A DNA stretch of 6,750 nucleotides from Bacteriovoracaceae bacterium (lineage in GTDB: Bacteria; Bdellovibrionota; UBA1018). Where the stretch lies: contig JAHFAC010000094.1 of the NCBI GenBank assembly GCA_023250755.1, forward strand, positions 1 through 6,750, written 5' to 3'. The notes below the pieces were generated by a model. It was given only the letters and a program-made list of their open reading frames with translations. It was not told where the DNA came from and ran no database searches. Both the position numbers and the translations under genes were made by a program. The first letter of the stretch is position 1; the number at the start of each line of letters is the position of its first letter. This document shows positions 6,409-6,750 of this stretch, piece after piece.

Positions 6409-6750
6409 ATGGTAGCTTATTTTTTGTTAAATATGAACAGCGGCGAAAAAACCGTCCTGCGTCTGGGATGGGTCAGTTTTCTGAATGATGTCGGCAGTGA
6501 AGTGATCGCCCGTTTGGTTCCTTTTTTTGTAACCGGCGTTCTAGGTGCGTCAATGAGCGCTGTCGGAGCCATTGAGGGAATTGCGGATGCCACTGCGACT
6601 TTGTTAAAACCCATTTTTGGAAGATTTTCGGATCAATTGGGTCGCCGAAAGCCCTTTGTTGTTTTAGGCTATTCACTCTCTGTTTTCGTTCGTCCTTTTC
6701 TGGCGATCAGTGGGAACTGGATTTTTGTCGCTTTTTTACGTTTTTTAGAC
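6409..6750 (+). CDS. MFS transporter (partial, N-terminal 114 residues)
   Basis: This is the start of a major facilitator superfamily inner-membrane transporter; the substrate is not evident. The segment LRLGWVSFLNDVGSEVIARL (17-36) opens the first helix and is followed by PFFVTGVLGAS. Then comes VGAIEGIADATATLLKP, typical of an MFS subgroup that starts LGWVSFLxDxxSE. The loop 2-3 signature GRFSDQLGRRK fits G-x3-D-x2-G-R-R-K. Helix 3 (FVVLGYSLSVFVRPFLAI) and the beginning of helix 4 (WIFVAFLRFLD) are present; the frame is open at the window edge. The ATG at 6409 has GGAGG (6396-6400) 8 bases upstream; the in-frame ATG at 6433 has no comparable SD. The gene is divergent from speA across 109 bases. 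In that gap I see both SD sequences and the inverted repeat, but no convincing -35/-10 pair on either strand. Confidence 0.92.
   Translation, partial: MVAYFLLNMNSGEKTVLRLGWVSFLNDVGSEVIARLVPFFVTGVLGASMSAVGAIEGIADATATLLKPIFGRFSDQLGRRKPFVVLGYSLSVFVRPFLAISGNWIFVAFLRFLD

Noticed and set aside
6401..6415. Four-codon mini-ORF (ATG GAT CCA TGG TAG) overlapping the MFS start
   Set aside because: Its ATG abuts the GGAGG with no spacing, so ribosomes should prefer the ATG at 6409; likely chance.
1..6750. Mobile element, CRISPR array, tRNA or phage remnant
   Set aside because: No transposase, integrase, direct-repeat array, tRNA cloverleaf or terminal repeats were seen; the window is densely filled with ordinary chromosomal genes.

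Overview
The window looks like chromosomal DNA from a Gram-negative, proteobacteria-like organism. It has moderate GC, good Shine-Dalgarno (SD) sequences before most genes, housekeeping genes, and a probable Sec-exported protein. The combination of clpP-clpX, a long biosynthetic SpeA, 4-hydroxyphenylpyruvate dioxygenase and a small anonymous secreted protein would fit a Bdellovibrionota or former deltaproteobacterial genome. That placement is an inference, not something the sequence proves. I see no rRNA, tRNA, CRISPR array, insertion sequence, prophage or attachment site.

Left block (1-2523, all minus strand, read right to left): a ten-helix EamA/DMT-family exporter; a candidate weak terminator; a candidate promoter; an 81-residue acidic protein of unknown function; clpP, with an intact Ser-His-Asp triad and a long N-terminal extension; and the first 124 codons of clpX, cut by the window edge just before its Walker A motif. 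ClpP and ClpX form the ClpXP protease. The anonymous small gene sits where many bacteria carry tig (trigger factor).

Middle (2639-3177, plus strand): a monocistronic gene for a small, probably exported protein with two cysteines, behind a plausible promoter. It converges on the next block with only 12 bases between the stop codons.

Right block (3190-6299, minus strand): speA (PLP-dependent biosynthetic arginine decarboxylase) followed after 14 bases by a 4-hydroxyphenylpyruvate dioxygenase gene. The two almost certainly share a transcript. SpeA makes agmatine for polyamine synthesis, and HPPD makes homogentisate from tyrosine-derived 4-hydroxyphenylpyruvate. The functional link is not obvious.

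Right edge (6409-6750, plus strand): the first 114 codons of an MFS transporter, divergent from speA. An imperfect inverted repeat in its leader could pair with its SD.

Most of the window is ordinary. The points most worth a second look are the small gene ahead of clpP, the speA-hppD pairing, the ClpP extension, the unidentified secreted protein and the possible SD-masking hairpin. I found no convincing new multi-gene system.
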